This document shows positions 26,939 through 35,484 of a stretch of 50,247 nucleotides of DNA, one piece after another. Origin of the DNA: Delftia tsuruhatensis NBRC 16741 (GTDB taxonomy: Bacteria; Pseudomonadota; Gammaproteobacteria; Burkholderiales; Burkholderiaceae_C); the NCBI RefSeq assembly GCF_001571325.1, contig NZ_BCTO01000011.1, positions 1 through 50,247 of the forward strand, in the 5' to 3' direction. Below the pieces are notes generated by a model. The model made no database searches. It saw nothing but the letters and a program-made list of their open reading frames with translations, and had not been told where the DNA came from. The position numbers were made by a program, and so were the translations under genes. Numbering within the stretch: the first letter of the stretch is position 1; each line of letters starts with the position of its first letter.

Positions 26939-27328
26939 ATGTCCGGACCCGCTAGCGCCGGCCTGTTCATCTACGCCAAGCAGCCTGACAGGCTGGCGCT
27001 GTTCTACATGGAGGTGCTGGCCATGCGCATGCTGCACCACACGAGCGAGCTCATGGTGCTGCAGTCGCCGGACCTGCAACTGGTGCTGCACGCCATTCCC
27101 GAGGCGATTGCGCGGCACATCACCATCACCGAGCCACCCCAGCCGCGCGAGAACGTGGCCATCAAGTTCTTTGCCACCGTGAAAAGCTTTGCGGCCGTGC
27201 GCCCCCTGGTCATCGCCCATGGCGGCCAGCTGTGGGAGCAGTCCTGGCTGGGCCCGGGCTTTCGCGTGTGCAACGCCATGGACCCCGAAGGCAACCTGTT
27301 CCAGCTGCGCGAGCCGCTGTCCGCATGA
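26939..27328 (+). CDS. VOC (glyoxalase/dioxygenase-fold) protein
   Basis: This small 129-residue protein has one pair of beta-alpha-beta-beta-beta modules: AGLFIYAKQPDRLALFYMEV, LMVLQSPDLQLVLHAIP, then VAIKFFATVKSFAAVRPLVI and FRVCNAMDPEGNLFQLREP. The DPEGN(L)FQL ending with its Glu is the classical metal-site strand of the VOC superfamily. The reaction is unknown (glyoxalase, dioxygenase or a binding protein). Start 26939 follows GAGG at a proper distance, better than the in-frame ATG at 26924. Its stop overlaps the start of the next gene, so it continues the importer transcript. Confidence 0.8.
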   Translation: MSGPASAGLFIYAKQPDRLALFYMEVLAMRMLHHTSELMVLQSPDLQLVLHAIPEAIARHITITEPPQPRENVAIKFFATVKSFAAVRPLVIAHGGQLWEQSWLGPGFRVCNAMDPEGNLFQLREPLSA

Positions 27329-28194
27329 TGCAGATCCTCACCTGGAACACCCAATGGTGCCTGGGCCTGGACGGCCGCATGGACCCGGAGCGCATCGTGG
27401 CGCATGCACTGTCCATGGCCGATATCGACGTGCTGTGCCTGCAGGAAATCGCCATCCACTATCCGGGCCTGCAGGGCGCGCCCGGCGACCAGGTGGAGCA
27501 GATCCGCCAGGCCCTTCCCGAAGGCTGGAAGGTCTTCTTCGGCGCGGCCGTGGACGAATTCACGGCCGTGGGCCGGCAGCGCTTCGGCAACCTGGTGGCC
27601 ACGCGCCTGCCTGCTCTGCAGGTGGCCCATCACCGCCTGCCGTATCCGCACGATGGCGGCGTGCGCAGCATGCCGCGCTGCTGCACGGCAGTGACCGTGA
27701 TGGATGCCGCACTGGGCCCCGTGCGCGTGATGAGCACCCACCTCGAATATTTCTCGCGCCGCCAGCGCATGGCCCAGGCGCTGGCGCTGCGTTCCCTGCA
27801 GATCGAGGCTCTGGGCCAGGCCGAGGCGCCGCCCCAGCCCGCCAGCGACGGCTCGCCCCAGCAGACCAAGCCGCACACGCCGCATGCCGTGCTCTGCGGC
27901 GACTTCAACTTCGAGCCGCACGAGGATGAATACGCCGGCCTGTCCGCCCCCTGGGCGGCCGGCGAGCAGGGCGCCCTGAGCGCCGGCCAGTGGCACAACA
28001 GCTGGAGCGTGCTGCACCCGGACCAGCCCCAGCCGCCCACCTTCCGGTTATTCGACCGCCAGTGGGGCCCCGAGCCCGGCGCCTGCGACTTCGCCTGGGT
28101 CAGCGACAGCCTGCGCGGCCATGTGCGCGGCTGGGCCGTGGACAGCGACACAAGGCTCTCCGACCACCAGCCCGTGCTGCTGCAGCTGGATTGA
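27325..28194 (+). CDS. Endonuclease/exonuclease/phosphatase family protein
   Basis: This 289-residue protein has the EEP (DNase I/exonuclease III-like) fold, with the metal and catalytic motifs in order: LTWNTQW, DVLCLQEI, MSTHLEYFS, CGDFNFEPHEDEY, DFAWVS and the terminal SDHQPVLL. There is no signal peptide. The family includes nucleases, phosphodiesterases and lipid phosphatases, so the substrate is open. The ATG overlaps the stop of the VOC gene (ATGATG at 27325-27330 offers two adjacent starts), making these a coupled pair at the end of the importer operon. Confidence 0.85.
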   Translation: MMQILTWNTQWCLGLDGRMDPERIVAHALSMADIDVLCLQEIAIHYPGLQGAPGDQVEQIRQALPEGWKVFFGAAVDEFTAVGRQRFGNLVATRLPALQVAHHRLPYPHDGGVRSMPRCCTAVTVMDAALGPVRVMSTHLEYFSRRQRMAQALALRSLQIEALGQAEAPPQPASDGSPQQTKPHTPHAVLCGDFNFEPHEDEYAGLSAPWAAGEQGALSAGQWHNSWSVLHPDQPQPPTFRLFDRQWGPEPGACDFAWVSDSLRGHVRGWAVDSDTRLSDHQPVLLQLD

Positions 28195-28288
28195 TCCAGG
28201 TCAGGGTCCGCCGCCAAGCCGGCCTTCGCCTACAGACAGTGTGGCGGGCCTGCTCCAAGGTCATGGGGACTGTTTTGAAGGAGCATCC

Positions 28289-28849
28289 ATGAGCCCCAAT
28301 CCGCTGTCCACGATTCTTCACCGCACCTGGTGGGTGCTGCTGCTGCGCGGCCTGGTCGCCATCGCCTTCGGCGTGCTGACCTGGGCGCAGCCGGCGGTAT
28401 CGCTGGCGGCGCTGGTGCTGACCTTCGGTGCCTTCACCTTCGTCGATGGCCTGCTGGGCGTGTATTCGGCCATCCAGGGGCGCGACCAGATGCGCCATTG
28501 GTGGGTGCTGCTGCTGTGGGGCCTGGCCGGCGTGGTGGTGGGCGTGCTCACCGTGGTCGCGCCCGGCGTCACGGCCCTGGTCATGACGCTGTACATCGGC
28601 GCCTGGGCCCTGGTCACGGGCCTGCTGCAGATCGTGGCGGCCGTGCGGCTGCGCAAGGAGATCACGGGCGAGTGGCTGCTGATCCTGGGCGGCGTGCTGT
28701 CCGTGCTGTTCGGCGCCTTCGTGCTGGCCCAGCCGGGCGCGGGCATGATGGCCATGCTCTGGGTGCTGGCCACGTATGCGGTGGTCTTCGGCGTGCTCAT
28801 GGTGCTGCTGTCCTTCAAGCTCAAGAAGGGCATACGCCATTCTTCCTGA
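28289..28849 (+). CDS. HdeD-like small integral membrane protein
   Basis: This 186-residue protein is almost entirely hydrophobic, with six predicted helices arranged as three similar two-helix units (WWVLLLRGLVAIAFGVLTW; WWVLLLWGLAGVVVGVLTVV; EWLLILGGVLSVLFGAFVL). That is the DUF308/HdeD pattern. HdeD is linked to acid resistance in E. coli; the function is otherwise unknown. GAAGGAG lies at a good distance before the ATG. It stands between the EEP gene and pbpC. Confidence 0.85.
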   Translation: MSPNPLSTILHRTWWVLLLRGLVAIAFGVLTWAQPAVSLAALVLTFGAFTFVDGLLGVYSAIQGRDQMRHWWVLLLWGLAGVVVGVLTVVAPGVTALVMTLYIGAWALVTGLLQIVAAVRLRKEITGEWLLILGGVLSVLFGAFVLAQPGAGMMAMLWVLATYAVVFGVLMVLLSFKLKKGIRHSS

Positions 28850-28882
28850 GCCGCTGGTGCAAAGGCGGACAATGCCGGCTCC

Positions 28883-31207
28883 ATGATCGAATCCCGGCGA
28901 CCTTCTCCCTTCATGCGTCTTCCCCGCGCGGCCCTGGCGGCCGCGCTGCTGTTCGCGGCGGCCGGTGCCGCCCAGGCGCTGCCCAGCTTTTCCGAAGTCC
29001 GCGAAGGCCACCGCTCCTCCGAGACCGAACTGCTCTCGCGCGAGGGCGAGGTGCTGCAGCGCCAGCGCACCGACGCCAGCGTGCGCCGTGGCGACTGGGT
29101 GGCCCTGGCCGACATCTCTCCCGCGCTGCGCACGGCCCTGGTGCTCAGCGAGGACAAGCGCTTCTACGAGCACAGCGGCGTGGACTGGGCGGCCGTGTCC
29201 GCCGCCGCCTGGGGCAACCTCTGGAACCAGCGCACGCGCGGCGCCAGCACCATCACCATGCAGTTGGCGGGCCTGCTGGACGGCGACTGGCGCCAGGGCC
29301 CGGGCGGGCGCAGCGTGGTGCAGAAACTGGGTCAGACCGTCTCTGCCCAGGTGCTGGACCGGCGCTGGCGCAAGGACCAGATCCTGGAGGCCTACCTGAA
29401 CCTGGTGCCCTTCCGGGGCGAGATCGTGGGCATCGATGCGCTGTCGCGCACCCTGTTCGGCAAGGCCGCGCACGGGCTGGACGCACGTGAGGCCGCCATT
29501 GCCGCCGCCCTGGTGCGCGCGCCCAACGCCTCGCCCGAGCGCGTGGGCCGGCGCGCCTGCGGCGTGCTGCAGTCGCTGGCGCCCGAGGATGCGGCGGCGC
29601 GCGACTGCACTGCCATGGAACTGCTCACCGCCAGCGTGCTGCTGCGCCGGCAATGGGCGGCCAGCGAAGGCCAGGCCCCGCATCTGGCGCGCCGCCTGCT
29701 GGCCGAGCCGCAGTCCAAAGGCCAGGCCCGCGTGCGCTCCACGCTGAGCGCGCCCGTGCAGCGCTTTGCCGTGCAAAGCCTGCAGCAGCAACTGCGTGAG
29801 CTGCAGGGCCGCAACGTGGAGGACGGCGCCATCGTCGTGCTGGACAACGCCACGGGCGAGGTGCTGGCCTGGGTGGGATCGTCGGGCGAATTGAGCCAGG
29901 CGGCCGAGGTGGATGGCGTCACGGCCATGCGCCAGCCCGGCTCCACGCTCAAGCCCTTTCTCTACGCCCAGGCCATTGCCGAGCGGCGGCTGACGGCGGC
30001 CTCGCTGATCGAGGATTCATCGGCCCACATTCCCACGCAGAACGGGCTCTACATCCCGCAGAACTACGACCGGCGCTTCAAGGGCTGGGTCTCGGCGCGC
30101 ACGGCGCTGGCGTCGTCGCTCAACGTGCCGGCCGTGCGCACCCTGGTCATGGTCACGCCCGATGCCTTCTTCTCGCAACTGCAGCGCCTGGGCCTGCCGC
30201 TGCGCGAAAGCGGCGGCTACCACGGCTTCAGCCTGGCGCTGGGCAGTGCCGAGGTGCCGCTGCTGCAGCTCACCAACGCCTACCGCGCCCTGGCCAACGG
30301 CGGGCAGCTGACGCCCGTGCGCTGGGCGGCGCAGCCCACGGGCGCGGGGTCCGCAGCGCAAAAGCCGGCTGCGCCCGTGCAGGCCATCGATGCACGCGCG
30401 GCCTTCATCGTGGGCGACATCCTGTCCGATCCCATGGCGCGCGCGCCCACCTTCGGCACCGACAGCGTGCTGGCCACGCGCTTCTGGACGGCCGTCAAGA
30501 CCGGCACCAGCAAGGACATGCGCGACAACTGGGCCGTGGGCTGGTCGCAGCGCTACACCGTGGGCGTGTGGGTGGGCAATGCGCGCGGCGAGGCCATGCA
30601 CTCGGTCAGCGGCACCAGCGGCGCGGCACCTGTCTGGGCCGCCGTGATGGGCTTCCTGCATGCCCGCACGCCCAGCCGCGCGCCCAAGGCGCCGGCGGGC
30701 GTGCTGCAGCAGGCCGTGCGCTTCGGTCCCGATGCGTCGGGCCTGCCGCTGGAGAGCGCGCGCAGCGAATGGTTCGTGGCGGGCACGCAGCAGAGCCTGT
30801 TCGCCATGGCGGGCAGCGGCCTGCCTGCCGCATCCGCATCGACACGCGGGACTTCGGCCGCCTCGCCCGTGCGCATTGCGCGCCCGGCCAACGGCACCAT
30901 CCTCGCGCTGGACCCCGACATTCCGCCAGACCGCCAGCGCGTGCAGCTGTCGGCCCGCCCCGCAGGCACGGCCGCCACGCAGGAATGGCAGGACGCCAGC
31001 CTGCGCTGGCGCATGGTCAGTGCTGCCGCGCCCGGCGCGGCCGAGCCGCCGCCCAAGGAGATCGGCCGGGGGGCTGCCGCCGCCTGGATGCCCTGGCCCG
31101 GCCGCCACCGGCTGGAACTGGTCGATGCCAAGGGGCAGGTGCTGGACAGCGTGCAGGTGGAGGTGCGCGGCGCCGGCGTGGTGGCTTCGCGCGCGGGCGG
31201 GCGCTGA
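28883..31207 (+). CDS. pbpC: Penicillin-binding protein 1C
   Basis: This 774-residue bifunctional peptidoglycan synthase is anchored by an N-terminal signal-type helix (residues 12-32). The glycosyltransferase 51 domain has catalytic E90 in LVLSEDKRFYEHSGVDW and RGASTITMQL. The transpeptidase domain has the active-site serine S354 in PGSTLKPF, SxN as SLNVPAVRTL, and KTGTS at K539. A C-terminal BiPBP_C-like domain covers about residues 690-770. PBP1C is usually the neighbour of the alpha-2-macroglobulin gene; here that gene is 12 kb upstream in the same orientation. ATG 28883 and in-frame ATG 28913 are both possible. GACAAT at 28868-28873 looks like a -10 box very near the start, so the leader would be short. 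Confidence 0.93.
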   Translation: MIESRRPSPFMRLPRAALAAALLFAAAGAAQALPSFSEVREGHRSSETELLSREGEVLQRQRTDASVRRGDWVALADISPALRTALVLSEDKRFYEHSGVDWAAVSAAAWGNLWNQRTRGASTITMQLAGLLDGDWRQGPGGRSVVQKLGQTVSAQVLDRRWRKDQILEAYLNLVPFRGEIVGIDALSRTLFGKAAHGLDAREAAIAAALVRAPNASPERVGRRACGVLQSLAPEDAAARDCTAMELLTASVLLRRQWAASEGQAPHLARRLLAEPQSKGQARVRSTLSAPVQRFAVQSLQQQLRELQGRNVEDGAIVVLDNATGEVLAWVGSSGELSQAAEVDGVTAMRQPGSTLKPFLYAQAIAERRLTAASLIEDSSAHIPTQNGLYIPQNYDRRFKGWVSARTALASSLNVPAVRTLVMVTPDAFFSQLQRLGLPLRESGGYHGFSLALGSAEVPLLQLTNAYRALANGGQLTPVRWAAQPTGAGSAAQKPAAPVQAIDARAAFIVGDILSDPMARAPTFGTDSVLATRFWTAVKTGTSKDMRDNWAVGWSQRYTVGVWVGNARGEAMHSVSGTSGAAPVWAAVMGFLHARTPSRAPKAPAGVLQQAVRFGPDASGLPLESARSEWFVAGTQQSLFAMAGSGLPAASASTRGTSAASPVRIARPANGTILALDPDIPPDRQRVQLSARPAGTAATQEWQDASLRWRMVSAAAPGAAEPPPKEIGRGAAAAWMPWPGRHRLELVDAKGQVLDSVQVEVRGAGVVASRAGGR

Positions 31208-31245
31208 AGGCCGCAGTGCGGCCCCAGGGCAACCTCAGGGCAGCA

Positions 31246-32211
31246 TCAGGGCCGAGCCCGCACGAAGCGCTGCTCGGTCACGGTCTCGCCCCATTGCTGG
31301 CCCGGCCATTCCTCGGCCAGGGTGAAGCCTGACGATTCGTAGAGCCGGCGTGCCGCATCCAGGCCGCTGAACGTCCACAGCTGGGTGGCCTCGAAGGCCT
31401 GCTGGTCGCAGAACGCCAGGGCCTGCTGCAGCAGCTGGCGCCCCGTGCCGGCGCCGCGCAGGCCGTCGTCCAGGATGAACCAGCGCAGGTGCGCCTGGCG
31501 GTCCTCGGGGTGCTTGGCCAGGTCCTCGCCATCGATGGCCACGGAGCCCACGACGCGGTCGCCGTCCAGCGCCGTCCACAGCTGGTTGCAGGGCTTGTCC
31601 AGCCGGCTAGCGAACTCGGCCAGGCCGCTGGCCACGCGGCTTTCGAAGAAGACGCCGAAACCTGCGTGGCGTGCATAGAAGCGCGCATGCATTTCCACGA
31701 TGCGGCCGATGCAGCCGGGCCGGTATCCGGGCAGGACCTGTATCTGCGCGGGTGCGGGCAGGGGCTCCTCCTGCCGATGCGCCTGCAGTGCCTGGGCGTA
31801 GAGGGCCAGCCCGCGCGAGACCGCCTGTTGCTGCGGCGGCTGCATGCGGTCCAGCGCGGCCGTCACCTGCTGGCGCCCGAAGGCCTCGATGGCGGCCAGC
31901 GTGCGCCGGCCCTTGGCGGTGAGGGCCAGCCGCTTGACGCGGCCGTCCTCGCCATCGGCGGTTTCCTTCAGCTCGCCGGCCTCCACCAGCTTGCGCACCA
32001 TGCGGCTGACGCTGGATTTCTCCAGCCCCAGCGCCTGGGCCAGCTGCGAGGCCGCCATGGACCCCTGCGCGCCGATCTCCAGGATGGCGTGCACGGCCGA
32101 GGGCGGATAGTCCGTGGCCGCCAGCGTGGCCTGCATGAAGCCCAGCTCGCGCACCATCTGGCGCGAGGCGGCGCGGATGTCGTCCACCAGGGAAAGATCG
32201 TGCTGCGGCAT
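31246..32211 (-). CDS. MarR-type regulator fused to a GNAT acetyltransferase
   Basis: This 321-residue two-domain protein has a winged-helix MarR domain at residues 1-145 (AASQLAQALGLEKSSVSRMV recognition region, wing DGEDGRVKRLALTAKGRRTL). A GNAT N-acetyltransferase domain follows at about 160-320, with acetyl-CoA loop DDGLRGAGTGRQLLQQAL and ARRLYESSGFTLAEEW. Such fusions are known, but their substrates are mostly unknown. Start 32211 follows AAGGAG; the longer frame from 32370 runs across the operator and the lactate permease terminator and is not credible. An inverted repeat just upstream is a likely autoregulatory operator. It is convergent with pbpC. Confidence 0.9.
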   Translation of the reverse strand: MPQHDLSLVDDIRAASRQMVRELGFMQATLAATDYPPSAVHAILEIGAQGSMAASQLAQALGLEKSSVSRMVRKLVEAGELKETADGEDGRVKRLALTAKGRRTLAAIEAFGRQQVTAALDRMQPPQQQAVSRGLALYAQALQAHRQEEPLPAPAQIQVLPGYRPGCIGRIVEMHARFYARHAGFGVFFESRVASGLAEFASRLDKPCNQLWTALDGDRVVGSVAIDGEDLAKHPEDRQAHLRWFILDDGLRGAGTGRQLLQQALAFCDQQAFEATQLWTFSGLDAARRLYESSGFTLAEEWPGQQWGETVTEQRFVRARP

Positions 32212-32242
32212 GGGTGCTCCTTGGGGCCGTGCAGGGTTTGAA

Positions 32243-32265
32243 TATGGTTGCATGGTACAACCATA
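32243..32265. promoter_or_regulatory. Palindromic operator upstream of the MarR-GNAT gene
   Basis: TATGGTTG and CAACCATA form a perfect 8-bp inverted repeat separated by 7 bp (CATGGTA), total length 23 bp, 32 bp upstream of the MarR-GNAT start. Size and position fit a MarR-family dimer binding site. It lies in a short AT-rich patch that should also contain the promoter. Confidence 0.65.
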
Positions 32266-32311
32266 AATGCCGCTGCGCATCTGTTGATGCAGCGATGCGT
32301 ACCCCAGGCGC

Positions 32312-32341
32312 AAAAAAGCCGCCCGGCGCATGCGGGCGGCT
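32312..32341 (-). terminator. Rho-independent terminator of the lactate permease gene
   Basis: On the minus strand, AGCCGCCCG pairs with CGGGCGGCT (9-bp perfect stem, 7-nt loop) and is followed by six T residues. It lies 26 bp beyond the permease stop codon and before the MarR-GNAT operator. Confidence 0.9.
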
Positions 32342-32366
32342 GGGGCCTGGCGCAGATGCGCAAGGC

Positions 32367-34025
32367 TCAATTGACCATCAGGCGGAACGGCCAGACATAG
32401 GCCTGCAGCGTCACGAAGATGCCCATCAGGCAGGCCAGGGCGACGGAGTGGAAGAACACGTAGCGCAGGATGTCGCCCTCGTGGTTGAACCAGCGCGTGG
32501 CCGTGGAGGCGACGACGATGGACTGCGCATCGATCATCTTGCCCATCACGCCGCCCGAGCTGTTGGCCGCGCCCATGAGGTTGGGCGACAGGCCCAGCTG
32601 CTCGGCCGCCACCTTCTGCATGCCGCCGAACAGCACGTTCGATGCCGTGTCCGAACCCGTGAGCGCCACGCCCAGCCAGCCCATCAGCGTGCCGAAGAAG
32701 GGGTAGAACACGCCCGTGTTGGCGAAGGCCAGGCCCAGCGTGGTGTCGGTGCCCGAGTAGCGCGTCAGCGTGCCCAGCGCCAGCATCAGCACGATGGTGA
32801 TGAGCGAATAACGCACCAGCCAGAGGGTGCGCACGAACTGGCTGACCAGTTGCACGGGGTTGTACTTCATGACTAGGCCGCCCACGATGGCCGACAGCAG
32901 GATGCCCGTGCCCGTGGCCGACAGCAGGTTCAGCGTGTAGATGGCGCCTTCCTTGGTGGGCTGGCGCACCACGGGCGGCACCTTCTCGACCATGTTGTGC
33001 AGGCCTTCCATGGGAAAGGCCGGTGCGAACAGGCCATTGAGCGCCGCCTTGACCGAGGGCAGGCCCCAGATGAAGACGAAGACCGTGAGGATGGCCCAGG
33101 GCGTCCAGGCGCGGATCACGTCGGCGCGCGGGTGCTGGGTCACGGCGCGGGGCGCCTGGGCCTCGCCGCCGCTGCTCTCATGGCCCTTGAGCGAGGTCGA
33201 GCGCCAGATGGTCCTGGGCTGCCATATGCGCAGGAAGCCGACCGTGCAGACCATGGAGACGATGGCCGCGATGATGTCCACCAGCTCGGGTCCGATGAAG
33301 TTGGACACCAGGTACTGCGGAATGGCGAAGGACACGCCGGTCACCAAAATGATGGGCCAGATCTCCATCATGGCCTTGCGCCCGGCAAAGGCCCAGATCA
33401 GCCAGAACGGCACCAGCACCGAGAAGAACGGCAGCTGGCGGCCGACCATGGCCGTGACCTCCATCAGGTCGTAGCCATGGACCTTGGCCAGCGTGATCAC
33501 CGGCGTGCCCAGCGCGCCGAAGGCCACGGGCGCGGTATTGGCGATCAGCGACAGGCCCGAGGCGGCCAGCGGCGAAAAGCCCAGGCCGATGAGGATGGCC
33601 GCCGTCACGGCCACGGGCGTGCCGAAGCCGGCCGCGCCCTCGAAGAAGGCGCCGAAGGCGAAGGCGATCAGCAGCAGCTGGATGCGCCTGTCCTCGGTGA
33701 TGCCGGCAATGGAGTCCTGCAGGATCTTGAAGCTGCCGTTCTTCTCGGTCAGCTGGTGCAGGAAGATGATGTTCAGAACGATCCAGCCGATGGGCAGCAG
33801 CCCCGTGAAGCCGCCGAACAGCGCCGCGCGCCCGGCCATGCCGGCCGGCATGTTGTAGACGAAGACCGCGATCACCAGCGCGGCAACCAGCCCGGCGCCG
33901 GCCGCCAGATGGGCCTTCATGTGCAAAAAGCCCAGTCCCACCAGCATGACCACGACCGGAATGGCCGCAAGCAGTGTGGACAGCCACATGTTGGAAAGAG
34001 GGTCGTAGACCTGTTGCCAAACCAT
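32367..34025 (-). CDS. lldP: L-lactate permease (LctP family)
   Basis: This 552-residue inner-membrane transporter imports lactate (and often glycolate) with protons. The length and about a dozen or more hydrophobic segments match the LctP family. Recognisable blocks are MVWQQVYDPLSNMWLSTLLA at the N-terminus, FGAFFEGAAGFGTPVAVTAA, and LMGAANSSGGVMGKMIDAQS near the C-terminus. ATG 34025 follows AGGAG; the frame extends to 34148 without a site. It is divergent from the L-lactate dehydrogenase gene, sharing a 219-bp promoter region, so uptake and oxidation are probably co-regulated. Confidence 0.95.
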   Translation of the reverse strand: MVWQQVYDPLSNMWLSTLLAAIPVVVMLVGLGFLHMKAHLAAGAGLVAALVIAVFVYNMPAGMAGRAALFGGFTGLLPIGWIVLNIIFLHQLTEKNGSFKILQDSIAGITEDRRIQLLLIAFAFGAFFEGAAGFGTPVAVTAAILIGLGFSPLAASGLSLIANTAPVAFGALGTPVITLAKVHGYDLMEVTAMVGRQLPFFSVLVPFWLIWAFAGRKAMMEIWPIILVTGVSFAIPQYLVSNFIGPELVDIIAAIVSMVCTVGFLRIWQPRTIWRSTSLKGHESSGGEAQAPRAVTQHPRADVIRAWTPWAILTVFVFIWGLPSVKAALNGLFAPAFPMEGLHNMVEKVPPVVRQPTKEGAIYTLNLLSATGTGILLSAIVGGLVMKYNPVQLVSQFVRTLWLVRYSLITIVLMLALGTLTRYSGTDTTLGLAFANTGVFYPFFGTLMGWLGVALTGSDTASNVLFGGMQKVAAEQLGLSPNLMGAANSSGGVMGKMIDAQSIVVASTATRWFNHEGDILRYVFFHSVALACLMGIFVTLQAYVWPFRLMVN

Positions 34026-34244
34026 AGGAGCTTCTCCTGAAGAGTTTTTAGGATGTTGTGCGGGGCGGATCGTTACTCCCATGGCGGTTTGGCGCACTAG
34101 CGTTAGCCCTGGGTTGGGCTGCGAGAGAGAAAATTTCAATCGGCGCACAAATCACTTCAAACCCGAACGGGTGGCCGGAGCCCGCGCACGGCACTACCAT
34201 GCTCGGCAGTCCCGCGGCATGCGGGTTCCAGAAAGCCAGCAAAC

Positions 34245-35420
34245 GTGTCCACCGACCTTTCCAAAATCACCTGCATCGAAGACCTGCGCGTCGTGGCCCA
34301 GCGCCGCGTGCCGCGCATGTTCTATGACTACGCCGATTCGGGTTCCTACACCCAGGGCACCTACCGCGCCAACGAGGACGACTTCCACCGGATCAAGCTG
34401 CGCCAGCGCGTGGCCGTGAACATGGAGGGGCGCAGCACGCGCACCACCATGATCGGCGAGCAGGTCGCCATGCCCGTGGCCATCGCGCCCACGGGCCTGA
34501 CCGGCATGCAGCATGCCGACGGCGAGATCCTGGGCGCGCGCGCGGCCAAGGCCTTCGGCATTCCGTTCACTCTGTCCACCATGAGCATCTGCTCCATCGA
34601 GGACATTGCCGAGCACACGGGCCGCCATCCGTTCTGGTTCCAGCTCTATGTGATGCGCGACCGCCGGTTCATGGAGCGCCTGATCGAGCGTGCCCGTGCC
34701 GCCAACTGCTCGGCCCTGGTGCTGACGCTGGACCTGCAGATCCTGGGCCAGCGCCACAAGGACATCAAGAACGGCCTGTCCACGCCACCGAAGCCCACGC
34801 TGCGCAACCTGGCCAACCTGGCGACCAAGCCGCACTGGTGCCTGGGCATGCTGGGCACCAAGCGCCGCACCTTCGGCAACATCGTCGGACATGTGGATGG
34901 CGTGGCCGATATGAGTTCGCTGTCGTCGTGGACCGCCAGCCAGTTCGATCCCAGCCTGAACTGGGGCGACGTGGAGCGCATCAAGAAGCTCTGGGGCGGC
35001 AAGCTCATCCTCAAGGGCATCATGGACGCCGAGGACGCGCGCCTGGCGGCCGACAGCGGCGCCGACGCGCTCGTCGTCAGCAACCACGGCGGGCGCCAGC
35101 TCGATGGCGCACCCTCGTCCATCGAGGCGCTGCCGGGCATTGCCGAGGCGGCGGGCAAGGACATCGAGGTCTGGATGGACGGCGGCATCCGCAGCGGGCA
35201 GGACGTGCTCAAGGCGCGTGCCCTGGGCGCCCAGGGCACCATGATCGGCCGCAGCTTCCTCTACGGCCTGGGTGCCTACGGCGAGCATGGCGTGACGCGC
35301 GCCCTGCAGATCATCCAGAAGGAGCTGGAGACCACCATGGCCTTCTGCGGCCACACGCAGATCGATACCGTGGACCGCAGCATCCTGCTGCCCGGAACCT
35401 ATCCGGGCGCCGTGCGCTGA
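34245..35420 (+). CDS. lldD: FMN-dependent L-lactate dehydrogenase
   Basis: This 391-residue membrane-associated flavoprotein oxidises L-lactate to pyruvate and feeds electrons to the quinone pool. Alpha-hydroxy-acid dehydrogenase features are present: RVPRMFYDYADSGSYT, PVAIAPTGLTGMQHADGE (FMN site), the FQLYVMRDRRF block, active-site base H281 in VSNHGGRQLDGAPS, and the phosphate-binding VWMDGGIRSGQDVLKA with GRSFLYGLGAYG. The start is GTG at 34245 (MSTDLSK). It pairs with the divergent permease. No LldR-type regulator is visible next door. A strong terminator follows. Confidence 0.95.
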   Translation: MSTDLSKITCIEDLRVVAQRRVPRMFYDYADSGSYTQGTYRANEDDFHRIKLRQRVAVNMEGRSTRTTMIGEQVAMPVAIAPTGLTGMQHADGEILGARAAKAFGIPFTLSTMSICSIEDIAEHTGRHPFWFQLYVMRDRRFMERLIERARAANCSALVLTLDLQILGQRHKDIKNGLSTPPKPTLRNLANLATKPHWCLGMLGTKRRTFGNIVGHVDGVADMSSLSSWTASQFDPSLNWGDVERIKKLWGGKLILKGIMDAEDARLAADSGADALVVSNHGGRQLDGAPSSIEALPGIAEAAGKDIEVWMDGGIRSGQDVLKARALGAQGTMIGRSFLYGLGAYGEHGVTRALQIIQKELETTMAFCGHTQIDTVDRSILLPGTYPGAVR

Positions 35421-35438
35421 ACCGGCAAAAGCTGCACG

Positions 35439-35470
35439 AGAAAAGGACCGCCTCGGCGGTCCTTTTCTCC
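35439..35470. terminator. Bidirectional terminator between lldD and leuA
   Basis: A perfect 15-bp inverted repeat (GAGAAAAGGACCGCC / GGCGGTCCTTTTCTC) with a tight loop, flanked by A-rich and T-rich arms on the two sides. It lies between the convergent lldD and leuA stop codons, 18 bp after the former and 14 bp beyond the latter, so it can end transcripts from both directions. Confidence 0.9.
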
Positions 35471-35484
35471 TTTCAGGCTGCGCC

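Noticed and set aside
31209..31223. GGCCGC/GCGGCC hairpin as a terminator between pbpC and the MarR-GNAT gene
   Set aside because: Six-base stem with no T-tract on either strand; insufficient.
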